Under the pieces are notes generated by a model. The model was not told the origin of the DNA. It ran no database searches and saw nothing but the letters and a program-made list of their open reading frames with translations. Of a stretch of DNA of 64,000 nt, positions 31,896 to 44,130 are shown piece by piece (positions within the stretch are counted from its first letter, which is position 1; the number at the start of each line of letters is the position of its first letter). The position numbers were made by a program, and so were the translations under genes. This DNA comes from Amylostereum areolatum (lineage: Eukaryota > Basidiomycota > Agaricomycetes > Russulales > Stereaceae). The stretch lies in NCBI GenBank assembly GCA_012932865.1, contig SAXG01000015.1, positions 558,001 to 622,000 on the forward strand, written 5' to 3'.

Positions 31896-32234
31896 GATGA
31901 GGTCGTCAAGCGTATACAAGACTCTGTTGATGACTTTGACAAGAAGATGATGTTCCTGGTCCTCGATGGGTCACTCCATAAGCAAGGGAAGGATTTTGTC
32001 AAATAAAGGCCTAGCTTGAAACTCGCAGGCTTTATCTGTGATCTGGCGTAGTGCTGTCTTGGGCACAGGTGGGGTCCCATTCTTGATTTTGAGCAGCAGC
32101 CACATGATTCTGTGTTCCTTCTTTTCATCAACCGTCAACTGCGTCTTGTCCTCCTTGAAGATCTTCGCAAAGCATCGCACCTCTTCAGCTTTGAAAAAGG
32201 CAAGGTTACTGACCCTGGAGATTTTGGTTGGAAG
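31896..32234 (-). pseudogene. SF3B1: SF3B1/HSH155 splicing-factor gene fragment
   Basis: Relic of the U2 snRNP SF3b HEAT-repeat subunit that binds near the intron branch point. The order is LPTKISRVSNLAFFKAEEV, then QLTVDEKKEHRIMWLLLKI, KNGTPPVPKTALRQITDKA, PLFDKILPLLME, stop, and EDQEHHLLVKVINRVLYTLD. These match the start of the conserved HEAT region (KNGTPPxRKxALRQITDKAREFGAGPLF in the family). An in-frame TGA lies at 31971-31973 and homology stops on both sides, so it is a dispersed fragment of about 113 codons. No introns are seen inside it. Arrival by retroposition or by transposon capture cannot be told apart. Confidence 0.85.
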
Positions 32235-32951
32235 GTTAGACCCGCCGGGTGCGGTTACAACCATCCCCCTAGATCCATGGGTAACGAAATATATTGCAAG
32301 TCTCGTGTGGGATGTACATATATATTCCGGGGATATCCCGGTGGTTGAAGTTTTCAACCCAGGGTGTATTGGCACACTAGGTCGGCCGCATATTGGGGGC
32401 AGGCATGCCTGGGTACATGTCTACTGGAGACCTACGCAACAGCCGGTTGTAGTGGGTGATCTTGTAGGACGAGAACAGCTGGACATCGAGGAAGGTCCCA
32501 TGTGGGGCCCTGTGTGCTGTAGGCCTCCCTAACGGCCGATTGTCGATTGTATATATAGGACAGGATGTTGGGCGAGCATGGATTATACTAGAGTCAAATC
32601 GCGTGGCCGACGGCGGCTCAGCATGTAGCATACAGGTTAGGCATATGGGGCTGATCATGTATTATAGGTATATATAACCAGAATGTGTGCCGCCACAAGT
32701 CTGAGTCTTCCTTGGTCAACTGAGACCAGGTAAGCATGGAGCGGGTAGGGATTAGCGGTCCTCAATTCAAGAGTGTGACACGTGACGGGGGGTGTCTCAG
32801 ATGCTGATGGAGCCAGATTTAAGATATGAGATACGTATCGGGCTCGGAATAAACAGAAAACCGCAACATAAGTGAAGTTCATCGGAATTAGCCATACATT
32901 AGGGTTATCTGCGGGGCCATAGACGTTAGCCAATTAGAGCATCGGGATCGC
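32235..32951. other. Spacer, nothing recognised
   Basis: Unassigned DNA between the SF3B1 relic and the Harbinger transposase. Short frames on both strands lack domains. No terminal inverted repeat could be supported. Confidence 0.35.
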
Positions 32952-34416
32952 TTGTCCCAAAATCTTGTCGTGGCTGGTTCATTATCCTCGATGCCCCGTC
33001 ATCATCGTCATCATCCTCATTCCCCACCCCCATGCAAAGCGTACCAGGAAATAGAGGCTTTCACTATCCTTCTCCTTGCTGATGCCGACAATCCAGATGA
33101 TGAGCTACTTGCTCTTGTGGTGGCATCTCTCACGGTAGAGCACTTGAAGGCGTCAAAATGATCCGGGCAGTATGGGCCTCGAGGGCCATACATCCAAGCA
33201 AAATGCAAGGCATTTTTCCACTATCTACTGGAGGAGTCATCAGATAGGATATTCAAAACATGGTTCCGGTGTGTCCTTGTCTTTTTCTCTTGTTGTATAT
33301 CACTAACTTTGGGCTCTCGTTGATCAGCATGGACTGGGACAGTTTCCAGCACCTCCACTACATGATTAAGGACGATCCCGTCTTCCACACCTCCCACAAT
33401 TGTCCCCAACGACTGGTAAAATACCAGCTTGCGACCTTCCTTGTCAGGATGGGTGCAGATAACACCCTCAAGACTGCCGCTATCATAGCTATTGCAGAAG
33501 GCACAGCCTACTTGTATGTGGACCGTGTCCGACGCGCATTCCAAAACATACGAGACTAGCACTTAGTGTGGCCTGGACCTGTTCGTCGGGACTTCCTGTC
33601 AGCGGAGATGTTGAAAGAGTGGGGTTTCACGGGTTGTATAGGGATTGGCAACGGGAGCTACATCTTCCTGTCCGACAAGCCCCTGGTAAATGGCTTCGTG
33701 TTTTGGTGCCGAAAAAAGTGCTACGCTGTGCATCTTTTGAATAATGTACTGGTGTATAATTGGCTGACCTTCTATTCTATTAGATTATCATCCAAGCTAC
33801 CGTCGACCACCGCGCCATCTTCACGTCATACAACTTTGGGTGGCCAGGGTCTGTACAAGATAGCCAGGTCTTTCGAAACTCTCATCTTTGGTGCCACCGG
33901 CAGGACTACTTCCGCGCCGATGAATACATTCTTGTCGACAAAGGTAATTCAGACCTTTTCGTCCTCTCTTGCATTCTTTCTCATAGGCGTATGACAGGGT
34001 ATCCTTTGACCCAACACACCATCCAGCCATTCAGTGATAACAATCTTACCAACGACCCAGCCGAGTCGGCGTGCCGCAAGCAATTCAATCAGGAGCTTTC
34101 GTCCCTTCACATCTTTGTCGAACACGCATTCGGTCGTCTCAAGGGTCGGTTTCCTATCTTACGCTCGCTTTCAGGTCGCAACCTCCGTGACATGTACCGC
34201 ACAGTAGAGGCACTCATGATCATTCACAACATGCTTGAACAGCGAGGTGATGATCCTGAAACCATCCGTGGCTTCAATGGGGTAGAAGACGACGGAGCCC
34301 AGGGAGTTCATGGGAAAGCCGACAAAGAGCCAGATGTACCTTTGGAAGGTGATGACATGTATCGAGCAGGTCTACTCTGCCATAAACATCTGTTAGATTC
34401 TATTGTGCCATTGTAA
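32952..34416 (+). pseudogene. PIF/Harbinger transposase (DDE_Tnp_4-like)
   Basis: N-terminal region QEIEAFTILLLADADNPDDE and the helix-turn-helix-like stretch DNTLKTAAIIAIAEGTAYLY precede a DDE nuclease core. In the core, GCIGIGNGSYIFLS has Asn where the first catalytic Asp is expected, GSVQDSQVF keeps the second Asp, and FVEHAFGRLKGRFP keeps the Glu. NGFVFWCRKKCYAV and DKGYPLTQHTIQPFSD are family hallmarks. Introns are readable: about 33269-33327 (GTGTGT...ACTAAC...GATCAG), about 33731-33782 (ends CTATTAG) and 33944-33997 (GTAATT...GACAG, phase 1). Stops occur after HLKASK (33159-33161) and after QNIRD (33557-33559). It ends HKHLLDSIVPL, TAA 34414-34416. Nuclear role, inactive copy. Confidence 0.85.
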
Positions 34417-34497
34417 ACAAAGTAGTAGGTATACGAAAGTAGCAGGATTAGGGATTATAGGGAGCGTGATGAACTAATAGAAATTTTCGAAGTGAAA

Positions 34498-36825
34498 TCA
34501 GGTTGACGCATACAGGTCATTGTTGGTGTCATAATCACCTGGCATCTTGTTCGCCTCCTTCAACTGTTTAAGTAATAACTCACCCTCTTTTTGAAAGATC
34601 ACGCTCGGGCTCTCGAGCCACTTTTGTGCATGCTCCCACTTCTCCGCCTGCTCGTCATGGCGTGCCCTCGCACGGCGCTCGCAGAACTTGATCTCTTCAC
34701 GTGCATCCTTCCTTGCCCGTTGACACCCTCGCTGGATGGGTTTGTTCTTCTTCTTTGGTGGTTCATCCTCCTCGGTGGCGCTGGCTTCGTTGGAGGAGGA
34801 GATGACGATAGGATCACCGGAATTGACATCAAAAAGTTGGACAACATCGTCGTCGTTGTGTGCCCTGTTAATACTGTCAGCAACCTAGCAAACATGCACA
34901 GACAGACCACGTACACAGCATCGATCATCTCATATATCTTCGTCGCACGGAACTTCTTGAGAATAGCTGACGAGAACGTGTTCCTCTCCTTTGCAGCTTT
35001 CTTCTTCTTACCCTTGAGATTGACTACGGCAGGTGCATTTTTGTGCTTTCTACCACTCGCTGCCTCCCTATCTACACGGTCTGCATCACCATCTCCTCCA
35101 CCAGTGTGCTCCTCCTCCACACGACAAGCCTTGTACTTCTTGAATGTACAATTTCATGCATCCTTGACAACCTGTGCCGTGGCACGGCCTTTGCAGATGA
35201 CTGCTGCTACCTGAAGACAGTGGATATCAGTATCACCATCCTATATGCAAGAGAATGAGGTAACATGCATGAATGGTGAACCGTGCTATCTGCGTGCGAT
35301 GATTTGGCCAGTTGTCCCCACACGTAATATACTCGACCATCTGAAAAGACTCGCTCGGAGTGAGCCCACGGATGTCAAGAACGACCGACTAAGGAATGCA
35401 TCCAATAGCCTTCTAAGTCGCAACACAGGCAGTGGCTCAGGGAAAGGGGAAATCAGGGAACAATGGAAGAACAGTACATTGCACTCTAAGCCGGTAAAGA
35501 CTAGGAGGAAAGACTAAGGAACTAGATACATGCAGGCCAGCTATATATACTAGGGAGGGGATGTGCACAGACCAAGGGGCACATCAGCGATGCCATCAAA
35601 GGGGATTGATCCACAGGTGTGGGATCAGATAGCACGAGAAAGCAAGGAAAAAGCGGAGCAAAAGGGCGAACCGTGACAACGGAGTGCACTCCCACCATCA
35701 TCTGTTCCCGACACATCCGCTTCATGTGCCTTCAGCCTCGCCACATCAGCTTGGGCGTGCGTCAGCTCAGCAATCTCCTCATCTGATTGCCCGATATCGC
35801 GCTGGTTCGCTGCACCAGATTTGCTCCCTATGCCGCGCCGCTTCCTGCTAGAAGTGGCTTGATGAGAGATCTGTTTCTTGTCCTTTTTGTTTGTTGTTTC
35901 AAGCACCTCGGGGTCGTCACCAGCAGATGCAAAAAGGTCGGTTGACTTACGGTCGGCCACCTGCACAGGATTGGTTGTCGGCAGTACACCGGAAGGTGCA
36001 GCAGTGGCTGCAGGGGCTAGGTGGGGATCTGAGCATACAGATTGGGAGCTCAGCAGTGCAGGGGATTCCGGTAGGACAATCGCAGGGCGGTGGATGGTAC
36101 GGGCTGGTGGCGTCAGATCAGGAGTTGGAGGCGCATACATGTGCCCATGTATTGGTACTGGTGTTGGTGTCGCTGGGAGAACATGGTTGTTGTTGCTGTG
36201 ATATGATGGAGGGTTCAGATGGATGGATGAGGGATATCAATGTTGTAATGTGGTAGTGTGTGTATATCCAGACACGCGGATGTCTTGCTAAGATCACAGA
36301 GAATCTGGATGAGATTCAAAAAGACAAACAAAAAGAAATATGAGGACGTACATAACTGCTTTGCTGATTCCCAGGTGCGTGCTTTCCTGTGAGTTCCATG
36401 TTGATGTTGTACTCATTCGAGGGGACACACATCATGGGCCCTGGCCGCGGAGCTGAGCTGCCATCTTGGCCAGTAGAGTACGGCTTGTGAAGGGCTTCAG
36501 TAGTGTGAGAGCTTGGGGAGAAGTGCACATCCTCCTCGCCTTGCCATCCGGTTACAGGGAAGTGCGCATCAGAGCGGGCAGCATGAGAGGAGAGACGACA
36601 AGGGGATGAGTTGACAAGATGTTCTGGGGAAGGATGGAAGGAATTTTCATCTTGAGCATGGGATAGCAGGGACTGCTGAGCATAACGTTGGTGCCGTGGA
36701 GATGTTTGAGTTGGGGGAAGGTGTGAGGGTGTATAAGGTGGCAAAGTGAAAGTGCCGTTGAATTGCTCATTTGATGGTTGACTGAACGGGGTTGGAGGAA
36801 AGTTGAATGCCAGGGGGGCCCATGT
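34498..36825 (-). pseudogene. Spliced companion gene convergent to the Harbinger transposase
   Basis: Multi-exon gene ending tail-to-tail with the transposase, 82 bp apart. Pieces from the right: Pro/Ser-rich exon (QPSNEQFNGTFTLPPYTPSH, about 36346-36825); a second exon (about 35640-36160) with NKKDKKQISHQATSSRKRRG and a helix EEIAELTHAQADVARLKAHE; SESFQMVEYITCGDNWPNHR (about 35290-35400); KGRATAQVVKDA, stop, NCTFKKYKAC and KGKKKKAAKERNTFSSAIL (about 34915-35210); intron 34874-34914; and a last charged exon EEIKFCERRARARHDEQAEK to NNDLYAST, TGA 34498-34500. Harbinger elements usually carry a second DNA-binding/nuclear-import gene, which fits, but no Myb/SANT motif is certain. One internal TGA is present. 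Element C adjoins its 5' end. Confidence 0.5.
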
Positions 36826-37248
36826 TGTCAGAAACGCAGTTTACAAGACCGATGAAATCGCGTAAGTCGCAACGATGGGAGGAGCGAGAGAGAACAGATG
36901 GATTTGAGAGTGTCAGGCCTAGGGTAGTGCAACACAGGCTACAGTACCGTATGACGAGATGGACAGTCTAGGGAAAAGGGAAGAGAAACACTGTCCTTAT
37001 ATACAAGTGGGAGCGATGGTGCGATGCGATGTGATAGTGGTGCGAGCGGGGGAGACAATAAGAAAGGAGTCATGGGGCGGAGGACGGAAGTCCGGAGCAA
37101 TGATGTCATAGATAAGGGGACGGGGCTCCGCTCGGAAGTCCGGGCAATGACGTCATTGGAGCATGTGATGCGATAAAGAGTCATGTGCTGTGACGTGTCG
37201 CATGTAGGAGGTCTGCAAATGAAGAGAGAAATGGAGCGATCCGTGACA
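36826..37248 (-). repeat. 3' LTR of element C
   Basis: 423 bp, TGTCAGAAACGC to GATCCGTGACA. On the element strand it has TATATAAGG and the RNA-start motif TAGACTGTCCA. The polypurine tract (AAAGAGGGGGTAA on the element strand) lies just to its right. Confidence 0.92.
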
Positions 37249-40200
37249 TTACCCCCTCTTTAAGATATGCTTTCGCCTGGAGCGCGATATCATCTGCAAG
37301 GGTAGATGGGAGAAATTTGTCAAAGGAGATGCCGAGGGAACGCACAGGGCGGGGCGCATTTGGATGGCGCTTGTAGAAGGTGTCGATCATGTCGGTAACC
37401 TTTGAGAGCGACGAACACGGGAGCCAGGTGTTTTCGGAGTCGGGATAGCTGGCCCACTTGACGAGGTACTGAATACCTTTCTTGTTACGAGTTGGCTTGG
37501 AGTCGACAATGTCTTCAACGTCGTATTCTTCTTCGTCGTCAATGAGGTCGGGTGGCGGCTGTTCATAGTTTGGCCCGTGAGCAGTTGTCTCCTTGTACGC
37601 GGTGAGCAACGAGGCATGGAAGACTGGATGGATTTGCCACGTCTTCAGCAGCTTCAAGCGGTAGTTGACTGGGCTGATGACATCAATGATCTCGAAGGGT
37701 CCGAATCGTTTGGCGGCGAGCTTAGCTTTCGGTCTCGTTGTCTTCAGATTCTTGCCTTCAAGCCAAACTTTGTCTCCGACGGCGAACTGTGTCGACTCAT
37801 TGACCGTATCGCCGTTATAGTGATTCATCAGGTCTGATGCAAGGGCGAGGCTGGCTTTGATCTCTTGTCGGACTTCTTCGAGTTGACGAAGGTGTTCTTC
37901 AACTGCAGGGACCTTTGAGGACGGGTTTACGGACGGGTACATCTTGGGGAGGAAACCGTAGAGGACTTCAAAGGGGGCCTTTCCAGTAGCTGCATGGGTG
38001 CGGGAGTTATGAGAAAACTCGAAGAAGGGCAACCACTTCACCCAGTCATCTTGTCGGTAGTTGCAGAATACTCGCAGGAACTGTTCGAGGTTCTGGTTTT
38101 CGTGTTCAGTCTGGCCATCTGTCTGTGGGTGATACGCCGTGCTGAGAGCGGACTTGATCCCGAGCTTCTCATTGAGTTTACGCATCACCTGTCCAGCAAA
38201 TTGGGGTCCTCGGTCTGAGATGATCTTGTCTGCTAGGCCGTAGTGTCGGTATACTTTGTCGAAAAGGATGTTGGCCGTGCCGTCACTGGTGATCTTGGTC
38301 GTACACGGGGTGGTAATCACCATCTTGGTGAGGCGATCGACCACAACGTTGACAGCATTGTAGCCTTTGCAGTCAGGGAGTTCAACAATGAAGTCGGTGG
38401 AGATGACGCCAAATGGTCGATCGGGTACCTCGTTCGGGATCATGTCAATGTGGGGTCAGCTGCTCTGTGTCTTCGTTGACTGACAGGTTGCGCATCCTGC
38501 TACGGAGTCGCGGACAAAGACAGACATGCCGGGCCACCAGTATTCACGACTCACAAGTTCGTAGGTCTTGAAACAACCAGGGTGTCCAGCTAGGGGCGAT
38601 TCGTGGTACATCTTGACGATGTCGTGTTGTAACTCGTCATCTGCAGGGACATATACTTTTCCTCTGAACAGGACCAGGCCTTCTTCATAGTTCCACTCTT
38701 GAAGGTTCTTGACGAGTGTACGTGGTCCATTCCGTAAGATGGCATCCAGAGCTTGAACAACCTCGATGTCTTTGGTCTTGCAGTCGCGGATACATCGTCG
38801 GAGTTTGACATCGCCGAGGGAGGTTACTGCTCCTGGCCTTGTTGCATGTATCTGGAAGTACTTGGGGTCAAGCAAGACGCGCTCCTTGTTGTCATTTTCA
38901 ACGCCGTGCTTGTGATCAGGTCGTCGTGACATTGGGTCCGGGCGATGGGATACTCCTGGTTTGTGAATGAGCGAAAAATCGAATCGAGTGAGGAAAAGAG
39001 CCCAACGTGCCTGTCGGCGGCTCAGCTTCTGCCCCGCCTTAAAGTGCTCCAGGTTCTTGTGATCTGTCTAGATTTCGACTGTGTCAGGGGCTCCTTCGAG
39101 ATAATGGCGCCACACTTCAAGTGCACGAATGATTGCGAGCAGTTCCTTGTTGTAGATGTCGTAGTTCCTTTCGGGTTCCGAGAGGGCCTTGGAGAGGTAC
39201 GCCACTGGGTGCCAGTGGCCGTTGTCGCCTTTCTGCGAAAGGATGCCCCCAGTAGCGAAGTCCGAGGCATCAACCTCAACGAGGTAGGGTTTTCTTGGAT
39301 CAGGCATAACTAAGACAGGGGAGGAGGTGAACACAGCTTTAAGTGCGTCAAATGCCGTCTGGCATCCCGCCGACCAATTCCATGTGCAGTCCTTCTTCGT
39401 CAGGTCGAACAGAGGTCGTGCGATCTTGGAGAAATCCTTGATGAAGTGTCGGTAGAAGTTACCAAACCCGAGGAAGGACTGTACATCCTTGACCATCCGG
39501 GGTGTCGGCCAGTCCTGGATACCAGCTACCTTGACGGGGTCCATGGCAATCTTGTCGTGCGAGATAATGAGTCCCAGGTATTCAACAGAGTCCTGCTCGA
39601 AGACACATTTCTCTGGCTTGAGGAACAGGTCATTGTCTTGTAGGCGTTGGAGAACCTGTCGCACTATGGCGCGATGTTCTTCCATAGTTTGAGTGGATAC
39701 GAGGATGTCGTCCATGTAGATGATGACCTTGCCCGAGTCGATGAGGTCCTTGAAAAGTTCGTTCATCATTGCCTGGAACGTCGCGGGGGAGTTCATAAGG
39801 CCGAAAAACATCACCGTAGGTTCAAAGAGGCCGTGATTTGTCTTGAACGCAGCCTTCCATTCATCGCCTTCCTTGATGCGGACATTGTTGTATCCCCAGC
39901 GGATGTCCATCTTGGAGAAGATCTTTGCACCTTTGAGGTGGTCGACGATTTCCGAGATCAGTGGCAGGGGATACTCATTCTTGACGGTGCCTTTGTTCAG
40001 CTCTCGATAGTCCTGTACAGGCCGCAGCTTCCCATCCTTCTTTTTGACAAAGAAGAACGGACTTGCCTGTGGCGACTTCGACGGGCGGATGTAGCCCTTC
40101 TTCAGGTGGTCGTCGATGAAGGTATCGAGCTCAATCTGCTCGGAGGGGGAGAGCGGATAGATCTTGCACGGCTTGGGTTTGAAGCCATCCTTCATGTCGA

Positions 40201-41281
40201 TGGCATGATCCCATGGTCGTTGGTCGGGTAGTCGTTCGGAGGTTTTCTTGTCGAATACGGGTGTGAAGTCGCGGTATGGAGGGGGAACCAGATCTTCGAA
40301 GGTTTGCGGGCGCGCATTTTCCTTCGAGTGCTCTGCGAGTTCTTGCGCCTTGGTAAAGCCTGCGCGGATTGGTACTGCCTCTGGGTTGGGGCCGTCAGCT
40401 TCAGGGAGGATCCCAGCGGGATGTAGTCCATTGATCTCCCAGTCTCGGAAGACCATGGGTCGGTCGTCATCATCCTCCGTGAAAAGCCGGGCAGGTAGGG
40501 GTGAGCGATGGAATGTATGGATGCAAACACCTTGGACTCGGCGCGCGGGGATAACATACGTAGGGATTGGAGCCCAGGAGACATATGTTGGTTCTGGGAA
40601 GGGATCGTCCGGGACTCGAGGCACTTTGGGGGCTTTGTCAGCTTGAACCTTTCGCTGTGATTGGGTCAACAATGGCTTTCGCGGCTTTGTTGTAAGGTTT
40701 GTCACTGTCGGTTCGGAGAGGATGCAGGAGGGAGGGCAGTGGAGCATGTCAATGCGATCTTGCTGCCAGTATATGGTGGGGTTATGCTCATCGAGCCAGT
40801 CTGTTCCGAGGATCATATCGTGATCACCGATGTCGGTGATAAAGAACTCAGCTTCTTCCTCATGGTACACCTTTGAGTCTTGCGAGTATATCCGGATTCG
40901 CTGGGTCGTTGTATCGCGTACCCAGCCCATGATGTTCTCGGTGCTATCCACGTTACGCACGGGGAACAGGTTTTCTAGTTTTCTCGTGGTGAGCTTCTTG
41001 CGTTCAGCAAAGCTTCAATTGATGATGATTCCTTCTGCACCACTGTCAAGCAGTGCATCTGCGTCGATTTATCAGCCTGTCGCTTGTCCAATCATCTTGA
41101 CTTTGAGCGTTATCGAGGGTGTTTGCCTGTTCTTTGTGACAGTAGAGAGGTGCACACACGATGGATACGGTTGCTCACATAAAGTCATGGATGATAGTAC
41201 AGAAAAGTGATTGTAAGATGCCGATGATACAAGTACTTTGCCTCCGCCAGACAACGCAACTGGGGGGTGTTTCAAAAATCC
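37181..41281 (-). pseudogene. pol of element C
   Basis: Protease (DSGAEGIIIN) is damaged by stops at 41072-41074, in the adjoining codon, and shortly after DSGAEG. RT is complete: [28 protein letters not shown] and [11 protein letters not shown] (about 39715). RNase H has EVDASDFATGGILSQ. A TGG to TAG change at 39068-39070 precedes TDHKNLEHF. The integrase zinc finger has HESPLAGHPG and CATCQSTKTQ, with CGA to TGA at 38456-38458. The core keeps Asp in STDFIVELP, Asp in SDRGPQF and Glu in DGQTEHEN. GPY/F (KRFGPFEIIDVISPVNYRL) and chromodomain (YLVKWASYPDSENTWLP) follow. The frame runs on into the LTR. It shares about 90% of residues with B by eye. Confidence 0.9.
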
Positions 41282-42909
41282 TGCGACTCCAGGATATCCT
41301 TCAATAATGCCACTGCCTGTTCCTTACCTTCCACGTCCAGATCTTTCAGCTGGCGGGTGATTGCCGCAATAGTCTTGGACGGGTCGGGGGTCGCTTTCGC
41401 AGTGGGCGGAGCCGTGTTCGTCGGCAGGGGAGGGGCCTTGGACCCAGTCTCTACTGCGCCCACCCGCCGCGTGCTCGAGTCGCGGTTGGGGCAGTCGCGA
41501 GAGACGTGACCGGCCTGTCGACACATGAAGCACTTGCCTTCGTGCATCATCTTTGCACGTTCGTCGTCCGTCAGCTTTGCAGGGCGGGTCGAGGTGTTGG
41601 TGAACGCGCCGACTCGGCGTGCCGAGGAGTCGTTGGTCGAACCGTTCGAGGTGAGCGCGACAGCCCCCTTGGACTGACTGCTCTTCCTCTCCGGGTTCTC
41701 TTCGAGCCACTGGTGGTTGATGCGGCGGGCGCGCTCCTTCCACTCTGCAAGGTTGGTGGGGAATGGATACGATCGGCCCACCTGCTTGCCAAGGTCGCGC
41801 TGCAGTCCTTTCTTGAAGAAGTGGATTAGTGCTTCCTCGTCGTATTCCGTCATGGTCGCCAGCAGCTCGAACTCGGTGATAAAGTCAGTGACGTCCCGAG
41901 TAGTCATTGTGAGCTCGTTGATCTTGCGCTGGGCCTCCATCTTTGGTTCAATGGGTACGAAGTCTCGACCAAACCTATCTGAAAGCTCCTTGTAGGTGCT
42001 GTAATGGAGCTTTGGAGGTGCTTTGCCAGAGTCCTCGGCTTCTTCCTTCTCGTCCTCGTCGGCAAAGAGCTCCATACGGCGGTGCGTGGCCCAGGAGTTC
42101 GCTGTGTCTCCCTCCATCAGGCTGAGGAGGAGCATCATCTTTGCGTCATCTGTGGCGTAAATGTCTTTGTTAACGTGTAGGAACATGCGGAGCTCGAGGG
42201 AGAATCAGAGGGTATCGCGTCTATCGCCTTTGAAAGGCTTCGGCTTGGGGCCGAGCTCGCGCTTGGAGGTGGTCGAGGGTTTGGTTTCTTCATCGGGCAT
42301 TTTGTCAGCGGGGAGGGCGATGTCAAGGGATCGGGTGAAGGCTTCTGCTTGTTGGCGTCGGAGTTCCTTGCGATGTTCTTCAGCTTCGTCGAGCTCGATT
42401 TGGACTTCACGCGCGACTTGGAATTCGGGGGATGTGATGAGTTCCTGGCTGTGTCTCCAAAACCAGAGGTCCTGAACAGGGTTTGCACTAGAGGGTTGCC
42501 ACTCAACTACTGTGCGCCCTGGTGTTCCTTGCCGGTTCCGTCGATACGCGTACCACTTCCTGGTGATGCTGTTGAACTTGAATCCCCTGGGGGGGGAGAG
42601 GACAGTGGATCGGCGGGGCAGTGGGGACGAGGATGCAGGTGGGTCGATGAAGGCGGCAAGGACGTCGGTCGCGAGATCGAAGTCTTCGTCTGTGAGATAG
42701 TTGCCTCCTTGAAAGTACCAGTCTTGTCTGCTTTCTTCGGGAGGGTTGTGGGCCCACTGTACCGGTCTCTTGGTGTCTAGGGAGGTGAGGACAGAGAATT
42801 CATTCGGACAATAGTCGCGGAAGATGCCCGGGGGAAACGCGGGGGTGGGGGGACGGGTGAAGGTTTGGGAAGCGATGGTTTCTAGAAGAAGTCGGCCGCG
42901 ACGGGACAA
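41272..42909 (-). pseudogene. gag of element C
   Basis: Better preserved than in B. It is open from LLLETIASQTFTRPPTPAFP (42909) to DRRDTL, where TGA (42205-42207) interrupts, and then to the end at 41272. It contains FKFNSITRKWYAYRRNRQGT, a helix AREVQIELDEAEEHRKELRR, capsid MMLLLSLMEGDTANSWATHR and the intact CCHC knuckle CFMCRQAGHVSRDC (about 41505-41548). The C-terminus LKDILESQDF ends at TGA on the T5 run, with pol open in -1. Upstream, 42910-43499 is a leader related to the B leader ORF but frameshifted. Confidence 0.87.
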
Positions 42910-43499
42910 CGACCGAGGAGTTTCTTGGTGAGGTAGCTGGCTTTTACTGCCTGGCGGATCTTGTGTTCGTGGTGGCGGCGACGAAGGGTCTTACCCTTAA
43001 CGGTGGGACGGAGGACCGGGGGTGGGGTAGATTCGGGGGTCCAGTGGATGAACTGGGAGACGGAGGCGAAGCTGGTCTGGAGGATCGGGTTGGGGCATTC
43101 TAGATGAGGTATGTGTGATAGGTCGGGGCGTGGAGGGTGAACTCGAGGCGCTCAAGATCTACGTTGATGCACGTAGTAATCCGGGTGTACAGGGCGAGGA
43201 CAACCATACCGTGATCCTTATGCCACCTCCACTCGAAGATGCGGAAGTTGAGACCGTGTGCAGTCCACGGGTCCTTCTTGCAGAGATTCTGGACAGGGAC
43301 GAGGCAGTTGACAGTGACGGCGTCGGACCAGGGGTAGGGTAGAGGTGCATCGTCTCGGGGGGTGATCGGTTTACTGTCGAACGGGAGGAAGACCGGGGTG
43401 TTTGGGAGATCCGTGGTGTGGGGGTTTTAACGTTGTAGAGACGGCAGGGGTAGATGGGGAGAGAGGGGTGCGAGGTAGGCGTAGGGTAGACTGTCCAGG
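42910..43499 (-). other. 5' leader of element C with degenerate leader ORF and self-primer site
   Basis: Corresponds to the B leader ORF; the 3' half still reads QAVKASYLTKKLLGRCPVAA. A one-base change near its start breaks the frame. The primer site TGGACAGTCTA (element strand) is at 43487-43497, 2 nt from the LTR. It matches the complement of the C 5' LTR motif at 53812-53822 over all 11 bases. Confidence 0.6.
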
Positions 43500-43619
43500 T
43501 GTCAGAAACGCAGTTTATGAGACCGATGGAACCGCCTAAGTCGCGATGATGGGAGGAGCGAGAGAGAATAGATGGATTCGAGAGTGTCGAGCCTAGGGTA
43601 GTGCAACGTGTGCTACAGT
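43500..43619 (-). repeat. 5' LTR of element C, left piece
   Basis: 120 bp beginning TGTCAGAAACGC and ending GTGCTACAGT, where element D is inserted. The last five bases ACAGT (43615-43619) are the target duplication. The rest of the LTR is at 53798-54098. Confidence 0.92.
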
Positions 43620-44128
43620 TGTTACAACTCCGATAAGGTATCTCATTTTCCCTTACCTCATTTGGAAGGACGTCGCTAAACGACGGATTACGACTGTGCC
43701 CCAGTTCGTAACCGTCTCAACGACGCGACCACAACAGTGCCACAGATTGTCACCGTCTCAACGGCATAGCCACGACGGTGCCACAGTCTCGTCCCCGTAG
43801 ATACTTGATACAACCGTCGCTCAATGTACATATGTTTACTCGACCTCCTTTCTTATAAAAGGAGGCTCAACGAACGAGCTATTCCCCAGCTCGTTCTCTA
43901 TGTAAATATAGGACTGTTCTACTAAGAACTTCCTCTTAAAACATACTAAAGAGAACCTAAGCAATCACTATCGAAAGCTCGCCTAAGTATTCCGCGAATA
44001 CTTACTGCTTCGCTTATCGACCCTAACCTCCGCATAACCGAGACGTCTGGATCACCTGATCCCACTTCTCATACGCAGGAGTACTGTAGCCTGAGCCGCT
44101 CGTCACGTGATAAGGACCGTCCTTAACA
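43620..44128 (+). repeat. 5' LTR of element D
   Basis: 509 bp, TGTTACAACTCC to CGTCCTTAACA. TATA box TATAAAAGG at 43854-43862. A hairpin GAACGAGCT/AGCTCGTTC with a 7-base loop follows (43872-43896). The RNA is predicted to start near 43887, so its 5' end carries AGCTCGTTCT (43888-43897). Confidence 0.94.
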
Positions 44129-44130
44129 CT

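Noticed and set aside
31852..31955. Plus-strand exon EARVRDLVQRMELQSQ as continuation of the 31328-31771 gene
   Set aside because: The same bases encode the SF3B1 relic on the minus strand with clear homology, and the plus splice phase does not fit.
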